The notes under the pieces are model-generated. The model was given only the letters and a program-made list of their open reading frames with translations. It was not told the DNA's origin and made no database searches. From an uncultured Prevotellaceae bacterium (GTDB taxonomy: Bacteria > Bacteroidota > Bacteroidia > Bacteroidales > Bacteroidaceae): DNA of 41,048 bases. The stretch lies in contig CACZVX010000016.1 in the NCBI GenBank assembly GCA_902784755.1, positions 1 to 41,048 of the forward strand, read 5' to 3'. Positions 31,282 through 39,558 of the stretch are shown piece by piece. Made by a program: the position numbers and the translations under genes. Position 1 is the stretch's first letter. Each line of letters starts with the position of its first letter.

Positions 31282-34101
31282 ATGATTCGAAATCGACTAT
31301 TAACGACGCTATTAATCCTAACCTGGACATTAGTAATGCATGCTCAGTTTGGAAAACTTTATACTCCCGATGATCGTTTGTCAAGTTCATTGGTAAACGA
31401 CATAAAGCAGGACAATAACGGTTTTGTTTTGATAGCAACGCAAGATGGCCTCAACGTTTTTGATGGTCATACGATGCATGTGTATCAGAAAGGCGACGGT
31501 TCCAATCTGAGCAGTAATTATGTGAATTGTGTTTTTCAGGCTTCTGATGGCCGTTTGTTCATAGGAAACAGTTCTGCTGTCCAACTTTTCAACAGAGAGA
31601 CTTATACTTTTAAAAATATTTCTCCAAAGGGAGAAAATGGCCAGCCTTATAATATTTATACCCAAAGCATCATGGAACGTAAAAATGGTGATGTCTTGGC
31701 CAGTACCTCTGGTATGGGTATATTACGAATTTCCAAAGGGCAGTCTGTGTTTGCCAAGGCGGATTTTCCAGGTGGAAACTATATCCGTCGTGTTACTGAA
31801 GACCGAAAGGGCCGCCTTTGGATTGCAACTGATAATGATGGAATATTCCTCTATGACGAGAATAACAAGCCTGTACCCTCCACCCTCCACCTTATTCCAG
31901 AAGGACAGCAAAATACGATTTATTGTGTTTTTGAGGATAAAAAAGGGAATATCTATGCAGCCAGCATGAACAATGGCCTTTATCTGTATTCTGAAGAGCA
32001 CAGCCGATTTTACCCCATTTCATCGACAACCGGACTCAGAATTTCCGCTATTCATGAAGAGGAAGACGGTGTGATTTCTCTGGGAACAGATGGAACGGGT
32101 ATTTTCACGTATAATCCACAAGATGGTTCTGCGGTACCGCGTGTTCTGGAAACTCCCAGTGTGTCCATTTCAGGATCAAAGATTCATGCTATCATGAAGG
32201 ATCATGAAGGCAATTTGTGGTTGGGCCTTTTCCAACGGGGTGTTTATTTCCAGCCAGAAGTGGATGAAGGTTTCCGTTATTATGGGAAGAAATCATCTAC
32301 AGGTAACATTATAGGCGATAAATGTGTGATGTCTGTTTATCGGGATAAGAAAGGAATCACCTGGGTTGGAACGGATGGTGACGGTTTGTATGGTATCGGG
32401 CCAGACGGTTCACGGATAGCGCATTTCACTACTCCTGCAACTATCCTCAGTATCACAGAAGATGAACAAGGAACATTGTGGGTCGGTTCCTATTTGAGTG
32501 GATGTGGCAAGATAGATCGCCAAACAGGCCGTTATTCTTTGATCCATCCAGAGATGGAGTCTGTTCGCCATGTGTTCTGTGTAAAAGCAGATATGCGCGG
32601 CCATTTGTGGATAGCATCCCATGGAATGGGTATTTACCGATACGATCTGGCAACGGGCAATAGGCGCAACTTCCGAACCAGTGACTACGTGAACACCCTT
32701 CTTCCTTCCCTTGACGGAAAGTATCTTTTTGTCGGCTCTTGTAATGGTTTTATTATTCTCGATGCCAAGTCAGGAAAGGTCCTTTCTTCATCGCTGAAGG
32801 ATATGCAGATTTATAGTCTGTATGAATTTCCTGATGGAACTGTGTGGGTAGGAGCACCCGACGGACTCTTCAAGATTACAAATCACGGCAAAGAGATTAA
32901 GCAATATACTGTTGAGAATGGATTGCCTAACAATACCGTACGCTCCGTTTTGGCTGATGGAAAGGGAAAGCTTTGGATCGGAACCAATCGCGGACTCTCT
33001 TGTATGGATACGCAGACCGAGAAGTTCACTAATTACAGTACGGCAAACGGTTTGCAGGGTAATGAATTTTCAACAGGAGCTTTTTGTGTTGCGGGTGATG
33101 AATTCATTTTTGGTGGCAATAATGGTATTACGATTTTTCGTGCTGATGACCTTAAGACAGCCCAACGTCCATTCCATGTAAGACTAGTCAGTTTCTTTGT
33201 GAACGGTGAACCTGTGGTGTCAAAAATGAAATCAGGTATCTATACCATTTGTGATACAACGGTCTTTAACTCTGACCGTTTTGATTTAAGCTATCACGAC
33301 AATTCCTTCTCGCTTTCCTTCTCCGCAATGCTCTTTGGCAATCCAGAGCAGGTAATCTATCAATATTCCATTAACGGTAAGCCTTGGGTTTCTCTAAATA
33401 TTGGTACGAATGAAGTCTCATTCAGTAATATGGCCTGGGGTAGATATAATGTACGCGTACGTGCGATTTATCATGGTTTGGAGAGTGAAATCAGTGAATT
33501 TTTAATTGTTGTCCATGCTCCTTGGTATGCTACCATTTGGGCATTTATTTGTTATTTGCTAATTGCCTTAGCAGCCTTGTGGTACTATCTGCGTAACCGA
33601 AAGACTAAAGAGCAGACTCGTTTGCGTGTGCAGCAGTTTATCCATTCTGCCCAGTTGAATGAGGCAAAAATTCAAGCTTTGGAGGAAAAGGAGGCCAAAC
33701 ATGCTTCTGCTAACAGCATTGTTGCAGAAAAGACGGAGACGTTGCAGTTGAAATCTCCTGATGAGAAACTACTGGAGCGGGTAATGGCAGTCATCAACAA
33801 GAACATTGATAATCCGGAACTCAGTGTGGAGTTTGTCAGTGATGAGGTGGGTATCAGCCGTGCCCACTTGCATCGTAAGTTGAAGGAACTGACCAACCAG
33901 ACACCTCGTGACTTCATCCGCAACATCCGTTTGAAACAGGCGGCTAACCTATTGTCGTCAGGCAATCAGAATGTAACGGAAGTGATGTATGCCGTGGGCT
34001 TCCAAAACCCTGCTTCATTCAGCACTATGTTCAAGAATTTCTACGGTGTTTCCCCCAAAGAATACACTCGTGAACGCCATAAGAGGATGAATAGTGAATA
34101 A
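31282..34101 (+). CDS. propeller / Y_Y_Y / AraC one-piece transmembrane regulator (HTCS-like, no kinase)
   Basis: 939 residues from the ATG at 31282 (signal-type N-terminus ending MHAQ); the upstream frame crosses the promoter and is rejected. Periplasmic part: many regulator-propeller motifs (LWIATDNDGIF, LWLGLFQRGVYF, TWVGTDGDGLYG, LWVGSYLSGCG, LWIASHGMGIY, LWIGTNRGLS), then a Y_Y_Y-type Ig-like domain. One membrane helix at about 750-769 follows, then a charged coiled coil (about 775-830) and an AraC DNA-binding domain (about 840-935: LSVEFVSDEVGISRAHLHRKL, VMYAVGFQNPASFSTMFKNF). No histidine kinase, ATPase or receiver domain lies between. It probably senses oligosaccharides and controls the GH3/GH43/esterase genes downstream. 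Confidence 0.9.
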   Translation: MIRNRLLTTLLILTWTLVMHAQFGKLYTPDDRLSSSLVNDIKQDNNGFVLIATQDGLNVFDGHTMHVYQKGDGSNLSSNYVNCVFQASDGRLFIGNSSAVQLFNRETYTFKNISPKGENGQPYNIYTQSIMERKNGDVLASTSGMGILRISKGQSVFAKADFPGGNYIRRVTEDRKGRLWIATDNDGIFLYDENNKPVPSTLHLIPEGQQNTIYCVFEDKKGNIYAASMNNGLYLYSEEHSRFYPISSTTGLRISAIHEEEDGVISLGTDGTGIFTYNPQDGSAVPRVLETPSVSISGSKIHAIMKDHEGNLWLGLFQRGVYFQPEVDEGFRYYGKKSSTGNIIGDKCVMSVYRDKKGITWVGTDGDGLYGIGPDGSRIAHFTTPATILSITEDEQGTLWVGSYLSGCGKIDRQTGRYSLIHPEMESVRHVFCVKADMRGHLWIASHGMGIYRYDLATGNRRNFRTSDYVNTLLPSLDGKYLFVGSCNGFIILDAKSGKVLSSSLKDMQIYSLYEFPDGTVWVGAPDGLFKITNHGKEIKQYTVENGLPNNTVRSVLADGKGKLWIGTNRGLSCMDTQTEKFTNYSTANGLQGNEFSTGAFCVAGDEFIFGGNNGITIFRADDLKTAQRPFHVRLVSFFVNGEPVVSKMKSGIYTICDTTVFNSDRFDLSYHDNSFSLSFSAMLFGNPEQVIYQYSINGKPWVSLNIGTNEVSFSNMAWGRYNVRVRAIYHGLESEISEFLIVVHAPWYATIWAFICYLLIALAALWYYLRNRKTKEQTRLRVQQFIHSAQLNEAKIQALEEKEAKHASANSIVAEKTETLQLKSPDEKLLERVMAVINKNIDNPELSVEFVSDEVGISRAHLHRKLKELTNQTPRDFIRNIRLKQAANLLSSGNQNVTEVMYAVGFQNPASFSTMFKNFYGVSPKEYTRERHKRMNSE

Positions 34102-34170
34102 GGTGAGAATGAATAGTCATACGAAAAGGTGTATGTGAGACATTTTATAAAGTTCGTGATACGAAAAAGA

Positions 34171-34201
34171 ATTGCTGCAAAGATATTATTATTTATCTTT
34201 G
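34171..34201 (+). promoter_or_regulatory. promoter of the GH3 gene
   Basis: ATTG (34171-34174), 19 bases, TATCTTTG (34194-34201), with the ATG 44 bases downstream. The same spacing and ATTG variant occur upstream of the first ompH gene. Confidence 0.6.
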
Positions 34202-34206
34202 CAGCA
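34173..34206 (+). repeat. 13-bp inverted repeat overlapping the GH3 promoter
   Basis: TGCTGCAAAGATA (34173-34185) and TATCTTTGCAGCA (34194-34206) are perfect complements around an eight-base loop. The right arm contains the -7 box. It may be an operator or, in RNA from the gene upstream, a hairpin; no T-run follows. Confidence 0.8.
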
Positions 34207-34245
34207 GTTTGTTATTAGTTATTATCAACGTTTCAAGATGACCTT

Positions 34246-36819
34246 ATGAAAATCAGTAGTTTTTTTTGTCTTATCTCAGTAGGAATTAGTGGGGCGCTTT
34301 TAGCGCCCCCTATGAATGCACAGACCTATCCTTATCAGAATCCTTCACTTAGTCATCAGGAACGTGCCAAAGACTTACTTAGCCGTTTGACTCTTGATGA
34401 AAAAGCGCTTCTGATGTGTGATGAGTCGGAAGCAATCCCTCGTTTAGGAATTAAGAAGTTCTTCTGGTGGAGTGAAGCTCTTCATGGTGCTGCCAATATG
34501 GGAAATGTAACGGTTTTCCCTGAGCCCATTGCCATGGCATCCTCTTTTAATGATGCCTTATTATATAAGGTGTTTGATGCTGCATCTACAGAAATGCGTG
34601 CACAATACAACAAACGGATGCTTAATGGGGGAGTGGACGAGAAGTTTCATAGTCTTTCGGTCTGGACGCCTAATGTGAATATTTTCCGTGACCCGAGGTG
34701 GGGCCGTGGACAGGAAACTTATGGTGAAGATCCTTATCTCACAAGTCGTATGGGCATTTCTGTGGTGCGTGGCTTGCAAGGTCCTGAAGATACGAAATAC
34801 CGCAAGCTATGGGCATGTGCCAAGCATTATGCCGTGCATAGCGGTCCTGAGTATACCCGTCATAGTGCTAACTTAACGGATGTCTCACCCCGTGACTTCT
34901 GGGAAACTTACATGCCTGCTTTTAAGGCTACTGTTCAGGATGCAAATGTCCGTGAAGTGATGTGTGCCTATCAGCGGCTTGATGATGACCCGTGTTGTGG
35001 AAGTAATCGGCTGCTTCAACAGATTCTGCGTGATGAATGGGACTTCAAATATCTTGTTGTGAGTGACTGTGGTGCTGTCAGCGACTTCTATACCAGCCAT
35101 AAGAGCAGCACTGATGCTACCCATGCCTCAGCTAAAGCAGTTCTGGCAGGTACTGATGTAGAGTGTGGTTTCGGCTATGCCTATAAGAGTATCCCGGAGG
35201 CTGTTCGCCGTGGTTTCCTTACAGAAGCAGAAGTTGACAAACATGTGCTCCGTTTGCTCGAGGGTCGTTTTGACTTAGGTGAGATGGATGATCCCTCTTT
35301 GGTGCCTTGGTCGAAGATTCCTGCCAGCAAACTCAATTGTAAGGAACATCAGCAGATCGCCCTGGATATGGCTCGCCAGAGTGTAGTGTTGTTGCAGAAC
35401 AATGGTATCTTACCTCTCTCCAAGAAGAAGATTGCAGTAATTGGTCCTAATGCAGACAATGAGACAATGATGTGGGGTAACTATAACGGTACGCCCAATC
35501 AGACAGTAACTATCCTTGAAGGCATTCAACAAAAGGTGGGGAAGAAAAATGTTAAATATTTTGCAGGTTGCGACCTTACCAATGACCAAACCCTTGACAG
35601 TTGGTTTGATCAGTGCTCTTTTGAAGGCAAACGCGGTATGAAGGCTACCTTCTGGAATAATCGTACGCGTGAAGGAAAACCTGTAAGCTCCATACAAATA
35701 GCTCATCCCGTGAATGTAACTACTTATGGTGCACATAACTTTGGTCCTGGCGTGAATATTGTGGATTTCTCCGCCAAATACGAAACCACTTTAAAAGCAA
35801 AGGAAACCTGCGACATTCTGCTCGCTATGACAGGATGTTCAGATTTCGAACTCTATGTGGATGGAAAGCAGTTGCAGCGTCACCATACTTGGCGTACTAC
35901 GGAGACTCGTACTGTGATTCCCGTAGAAAAAGGCAAAGAGTATAAGATAGAGATTCTCTATGCCGATGTACAGACGTGGAATGCAAACCTGAAGTTTGAC
36001 TTGGGCAGAGAGACTCCTATTGATTACCAAAATGCCATCAAGCAGTTGAAAGGTTACGATGAGGTTGTCTTTGTAGGCGGTATTAGCCCTGCTCTCGAAG
36101 GTGAGGAAATGCCTGTTCAGATTAAAGGCTTTAAGGGAGGCGACCGCACGGATATCGAACTTCCTTCTGTTCAGCGTAATTTCCTGAAGGCTCTTCATGG
36201 CGCGGGTAAACGTGTGGTTTATGTGAATTGTTCAGGTTCTGCTATTGCTCTTCAACCCGAATCTGCTGTTTGTGATGCTATTGTTCAGGCATGGTATGCT
36301 GGTGAACAGGGTGGAACGGCCATCGCTGAGATTCTCTATGGCGATGTGAATCCTAGTGCAAAATTGCCGGTCACTTTCTATAAGAGTAGCAGCCAGTTGC
36401 CTGATTTCGAGGATTATTCCATGAAAGGTCGTACCTACCGCTACTTCAACGATGCATTGTTCCCCTTCGGTTACGGACTGAGTTATACAACTTTTGATAT
36501 TTCTGCACCAACCGTAAACGGTAATCAGGTGATTTGTAAAGTTACCAATACAGGTCGTAGAGAAGGAACGGAAATCGTGCAACTATATCTGAAGAATATG
36601 GCCGATGCAGAAGGTCCTTCCAAGTCTCTGCGTGGCTTCCAGCGTATTGCCTTGAAGGCAGGTGAGAGCAAAACGGTAACATTCTCTCTGAAAGACAAGG
36701 ATTTCGAATGGTTTGATGTACAGACCAATACCGTACGCCCACTTGGAGGTGAGTGGTGTGTGATGGTCGGTAACAGTTCCAATGACAAAGACTTGAAGCG
36801 TGTAACAGTTAAAAGATAA
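34246..36819 (+). CDS. GH3 beta-glycosidase with PA14 insert (beta-xylosidase/beta-glucosidase type)
   Basis: 857 residues. Signal peptide to about residue 26 (MNAQ). The GH3 barrel domain (about 40-350) has FFWWSEALHGAANMG, DPRWGRGQETYGEDPYL, the KH catalytic-site pair in CAKHYAVHSGPE, and the nucleophile Asp274 in VVSDCGAVSD. The second alpha/beta domain carries a PA14-like insert (about 465-600, starting GMKATFWNNR) and the chain ends with a fibronectin III-like domain. This build is known from Prevotella xylosidases. Probably periplasmic, releasing xylose or glucose from oligosaccharides; the sugar cannot be assigned firmly. A GC-rich perfect hairpin lies within its signal-peptide codons. 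Confidence 0.92.
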   Translation: MKISSFFCLISVGISGALLAPPMNAQTYPYQNPSLSHQERAKDLLSRLTLDEKALLMCDESEAIPRLGIKKFFWWSEALHGAANMGNVTVFPEPIAMASSFNDALLYKVFDAASTEMRAQYNKRMLNGGVDEKFHSLSVWTPNVNIFRDPRWGRGQETYGEDPYLTSRMGISVVRGLQGPEDTKYRKLWACAKHYAVHSGPEYTRHSANLTDVSPRDFWETYMPAFKATVQDANVREVMCAYQRLDDDPCCGSNRLLQQILRDEWDFKYLVVSDCGAVSDFYTSHKSSTDATHASAKAVLAGTDVECGFGYAYKSIPEAVRRGFLTEAEVDKHVLRLLEGRFDLGEMDDPSLVPWSKIPASKLNCKEHQQIALDMARQSVVLLQNNGILPLSKKKIAVIGPNADNETMMWGNYNGTPNQTVTILEGIQQKVGKKNVKYFAGCDLTNDQTLDSWFDQCSFEGKRGMKATFWNNRTREGKPVSSIQIAHPVNVTTYGAHNFGPGVNIVDFSAKYETTLKAKETCDILLAMTGCSDFELYVDGKQLQRHHTWRTTETRTVIPVEKGKEYKIEILYADVQTWNANLKFDLGRETPIDYQNAIKQLKGYDEVVFVGGISPALEGEEMPVQIKGFKGGDRTDIELPSVQRNFLKALHGAGKRVVYVNCSGSAIALQPESAVCDAIVQAWYAGEQGGTAIAEILYGDVNPSAKLPVTFYKSSSQLPDFEDYSMKGRTYRYFNDALFPFGYGLSYTTFDISAPTVNGNQVICKVTNTGRREGTEIVQLYLKNMADAEGPSKSLRGFQRIALKAGESKTVTFSLKDKDFEWFDVQTNTVRPLGGEWCVMVGNSSNDKDLKRVTVKR
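34291..34309 (+). repeat. GC-rich perfect hairpin in the GH3 signal-peptide codons
   Basis: GGGGCGCT, TTT loop, AGCGCCCC: an eight-base stem starting 45 bases after the ATG. It encodes the signal-peptide residues GALLAPP. It stands out from the A/T-rich surroundings. Confidence 0.7.
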
Positions 36820-36851
36820 CTGCTTGATGAGAAAAGCATTTTAATATTGGT

Positions 36852-36889
36852 TTGTTTGTCCTGCCTTCCCATGATGGCAGGACAAACAA
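36852..36889 (+). repeat. 14-bp inverted repeat between GH3 and GH43 genes
   Basis: TTGTTTGTCCTGCC (36852-36865) pairs perfectly with GGCAGGACAAACAA (36876-36889) around a ten-base loop. It lies 33 bases after the GH3 stop. No T-run follows, so it may be an RNA-stability or processing hairpin rather than an intrinsic terminator. A near -7 box (TATCTCTG, 36896-36903) lies just after it. Confidence 0.75.
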
Positions 36890-36937
36890 TGTCAGTATCT
36901 CTGCAGAAATATGAATAATCAAATAATTAAAATCAAT

Positions 36938-38815
36938 ATGAAAAAAACACTCATGGCTTTTGCCTTGCTGATGTTAAGCAGCGGATGGCTGATGGCTCAG
37001 AACCCGATCATTCGTGATCAGTTCTCTGCCGATCCCACGGCGCGTGTTTTTAACGGTAGGGTTTATCTCTATCCTTCTCATGATATTCTGCCTCCAGAGG
37101 ACTATCCTCGGAAAGACTGGTTCTGTATGGCTGACTACCACGTTTTTTCTTCCGACAACCTTATAGATTGGCAGGATCATGGCGTCATTGTTTCTCAGGA
37201 GAATGTGCCCTGGGGAAATCCTAAGGCCTATTCTATGTGGGCACCAGACTGTGTGGAGAGGAATGGTAAGTACTATTTCTATTTCCCTAATGCACCGAAG
37301 GAAGGGCGTGGCTTTACCGTAGGAGTGGCCATCAGCGACCGTCCTGATGGCGGTTTTGTTCCGGAACCAGAGCCTATCAAGGGTATCAATGGCATTGATC
37401 CGTGCGTACTCCAAGCTTCTGACGGTAATGCTTACATTTTCTGGGGAAACGGACGCTGTGCCAAACTCAAGGAAAACATGAAGGAACTCGCTGACGACAA
37501 CCCAAAGGAAATTGTCAAGTGGGGTAACCGAGAGATGGAAATGGTTGGCGTACACTGTCTCAAAGGTTTGCCTAATCGTCAGGCAGAAGGACCATTCGCA
37601 TTCGAGTACAACGGTAACTTTTACCTGACTTATCCATATGTGAGGGAAAACACCGAGGTGCTAGCCTATGCCATGAGCAAGCATCCAATGGGACCCTATG
37701 AATACAAGGGATTGATTATGGCGGAGCAACCCAACGGCTGTTGGACCAACCATCACAGCATTGTGAACTTCAAAGGTCAGTGGTATCTCTTCTATCATCA
37801 CAACTATTACTCACCCAATGATGACAAACGCCGTTCGGCCTGCATAGAGAAATTGTATTTCAATGCCGACGGTACCATACAGGAAGTGAAGCAGACTTTA
37901 CGTGGAGTAGGTATTTCGAATGCCTTTGAACGTATTCAGATAGACCGTTATTCCGCTATCTCAGAAAAGGGAGCCTGCGTAGAATATCAAGACACGGTCA
38001 ATACCTTTAAGGGATGGAATACCCTGTTAACGGACGGCGGCTGGATACAGTATAATGATGTCAAATTTGACGCTGAGCCGCAGATGGTGCTCGTCAATGC
38101 CCGTTCTGAAAAAGGCGCCGTTGTCCGCATCTTGGTAGGAAAAGAGTGTGTGGCAAAAGTGAAGATTCCTGCCAGTAACCCATCCCTTCGGGAGGGGCAG
38201 GGGTGGGTTCAGAAGCTTGCCACAAAGATTTCGCCGCTTACCACTGATATCCGAGTGGAATTAGAGAGTGGTTCTGTCACAATAGACTACATTCAGTTTT
38301 GTGCCCAGATGCCTGTTGTACAAACCAAATTCACAGCCGACCCGGCTCCAATGGTTTATCAAGACACGGTTTTTCTCTATACCACCCACGACGAGGATGA
38401 TGCCCGTGGCTATGCCTTCAAAATGAAGGACTGGCTGCTCTACACCTCCACCGATATGGTGAACTGGCAGGATCGTGGTGCGGTGGCTTCTTTGAAAGAC
38501 TTTAAATGGTACGACGGTGACAATGGAGCCTGGGCAGAACAGGTTATCGAACGTAATGGTAAATTCTATATGTATTGCCCTATTCACGGCCACGGCATAG
38601 GAGTGCTCGTGGCCGATTCTCCCTATGGTCCTTTTCATGATCCCATCGGCAAACCCCTTGTCTGGCAGAAGGAGCATTGGTACGACATAGACCCTTCCGT
38701 ATGGATTGATGATGACGGACAGGCATATATGTACTGGGGTAATCCTCATACCTACTATGTTAAACTCAATGAGGATATGATTTCCACATCTGGGGAAATC
38801 CAGCAACTTCTATAA
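36938..38815 (+). CDS. GH43-CBM6-GH43 glycosidase, truncated by a lesion in the second GH43
   Basis: 625 residues from the ATG at 36938 (signal peptide [11 protein letters not shown]...LMAQ; 36911 would add nine residues). First module (about 22-315) is a complete GH43: catalytic base Asp32, Asp154 in [12 protein letters not shown], acid Glu217 in AEGPF. A CBM6-like domain follows (about 330-455), carrying a palindromic-element insert ([11 protein letters not shown], 414-424). The second GH43 starts at about 460 (Asp468; Asp585 in [12 protein letters not shown]) and stops early at TAA 38813-38815, right after SGEIQ. The remainder continues in another frame. Exported xylosidase or arabinofuranosidase is the family expectation; the first module should still work. 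Confidence 0.88.
   Translation: MKKTLMAFALLMLSSGWLMAQNPIIRDQFSADPTARVFNGRVYLYPSHDILPPEDYPRKDWFCMADYHVFSSDNLIDWQDHGVIVSQENVPWGNPKAYSMWAPDCVERNGKYYFYFPNAPKEGRGFTVGVAISDRPDGGFVPEPEPIKGINGIDPCVLQASDGNAYIFWGNGRCAKLKENMKELADDNPKEIVKWGNREMEMVGVHCLKGLPNRQAEGPFAFEYNGNFYLTYPYVRENTEVLAYAMSKHPMGPYEYKGLIMAEQPNGCWTNHHSIVNFKGQWYLFYHHNYYSPNDDKRRSACIEKLYFNADGTIQEVKQTLRGVGISNAFERIQIDRYSAISEKGACVEYQDTVNTFKGWNTLLTDGGWIQYNDVKFDAEPQMVLVNARSEKGAVVRILVGKECVAKVKIPASNPSLREGQGWVQKLATKISPLTTDIRVELESGSVTIDYIQFCAQMPVVQTKFTADPAPMVYQDTVFLYTTHDEDDARGYAFKMKDWLLYTSTDMVNWQDRGAVASLKDFKWYDGDNGAWAEQVIERNGKFYMYCPIHGHGIGVLVADSPYGPFHDPIGKPLVWQKEHWYDIDPSVWIDDDGQAYMYWGNPHTYYVKLNEDMISTSGEIQQLL
38177..38210 (+). repeat. G/C-rich palindromic element inside the GH43 gene
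   Basis: Contains TCCCTTCGGGA and the flank GGGAGGGGCAGGGGTGGGT, closely matching GGGAGGGGATGGGGGTGGGT at 3151-3170. In frame it adds [11 protein letters not shown] to the CBM6-like domain. Confidence 0.75.
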
Positions 38816-38822
38816 GAAAGGT

Positions 38823-39524
38823 GTGAATTATTATCTCGCCTTTGCTTCCACTTGTTGTCCTGAGGGTATAGGATATGCCATGAGCGATAAGATTACAGGT
38901 CCGTGGCACTATAAAGGCCATATTATGAATCATACCTACAAGACCCGGGGAAATCATCCTGGTATTATTGACTATAAGGGACATTCCTACGTGTTCGGAC
39001 TGAATTATGATTTACTTCGCCTGATGACTGACGAGCATTCAGAGCGTCGCTCCGTGTCGTGTGCTGAGATGTATTATAATACTGATGGTACCATTCAGGA
39101 ACTTCCTTATTTCCGGGAGAATGTACTCGATCCCGTGGCAACCTTCAATCCTTTCCGGAAGGTGGAGGCAGAAACAATGTCATGGGGATTTGGCCTGAAG
39201 ACCAAAGAGTCTGTAACTTTCCCCAAAAGTATTCAGCTCTGTAATATAGATGAAGGCGAGAGCCTGACACTCCGTAATGTTGACTTTGGTAAGAAGGGGG
39301 CAAAAAAGTTTACAGCCAGTATAGCATCGGCGAAGGCAGGCAGTAGCATAGAAATACGCCTTGACCATGCCGATGGACCACTTGTGGGTACTCTTTCCCT
39401 TTCGAATAGTCCACAAGCCACCTGTAAACTGAAAAGACCCCGTGGTATACATGATCTTGTATTTATCTTCAAGGGTACTGCCAAAACCGACCTCTTCCTT
39501 TGGGACTGGTGGCAAATGAAATAG
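38823..39524 (+). pseudogene. detached 3' part of the second GH43-CBM6 module
   Basis: The open frame resumes with [18 protein letters not shown] from about 38805 and runs to TAG at 39522-39524, in a different frame from the upstream part. It holds the rest of the second GH43 (GIGYAMSDKITGPW, TRGNHPGIIDYKG) and a CBM6 domain (about from VEAETMSWGFG to DWWQMK). There is no credible start or signal peptide of its own; the nearest is a GTG at 38823. The segment that should carry the GH43 acid (EGP motif) is missing at the junction, so this looks like a deletion that also shifted the frame. Confidence 0.8.
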
Positions 39525-39558
39525 AACTTATTACAACTTTTATCAACTAAAAACAGTA

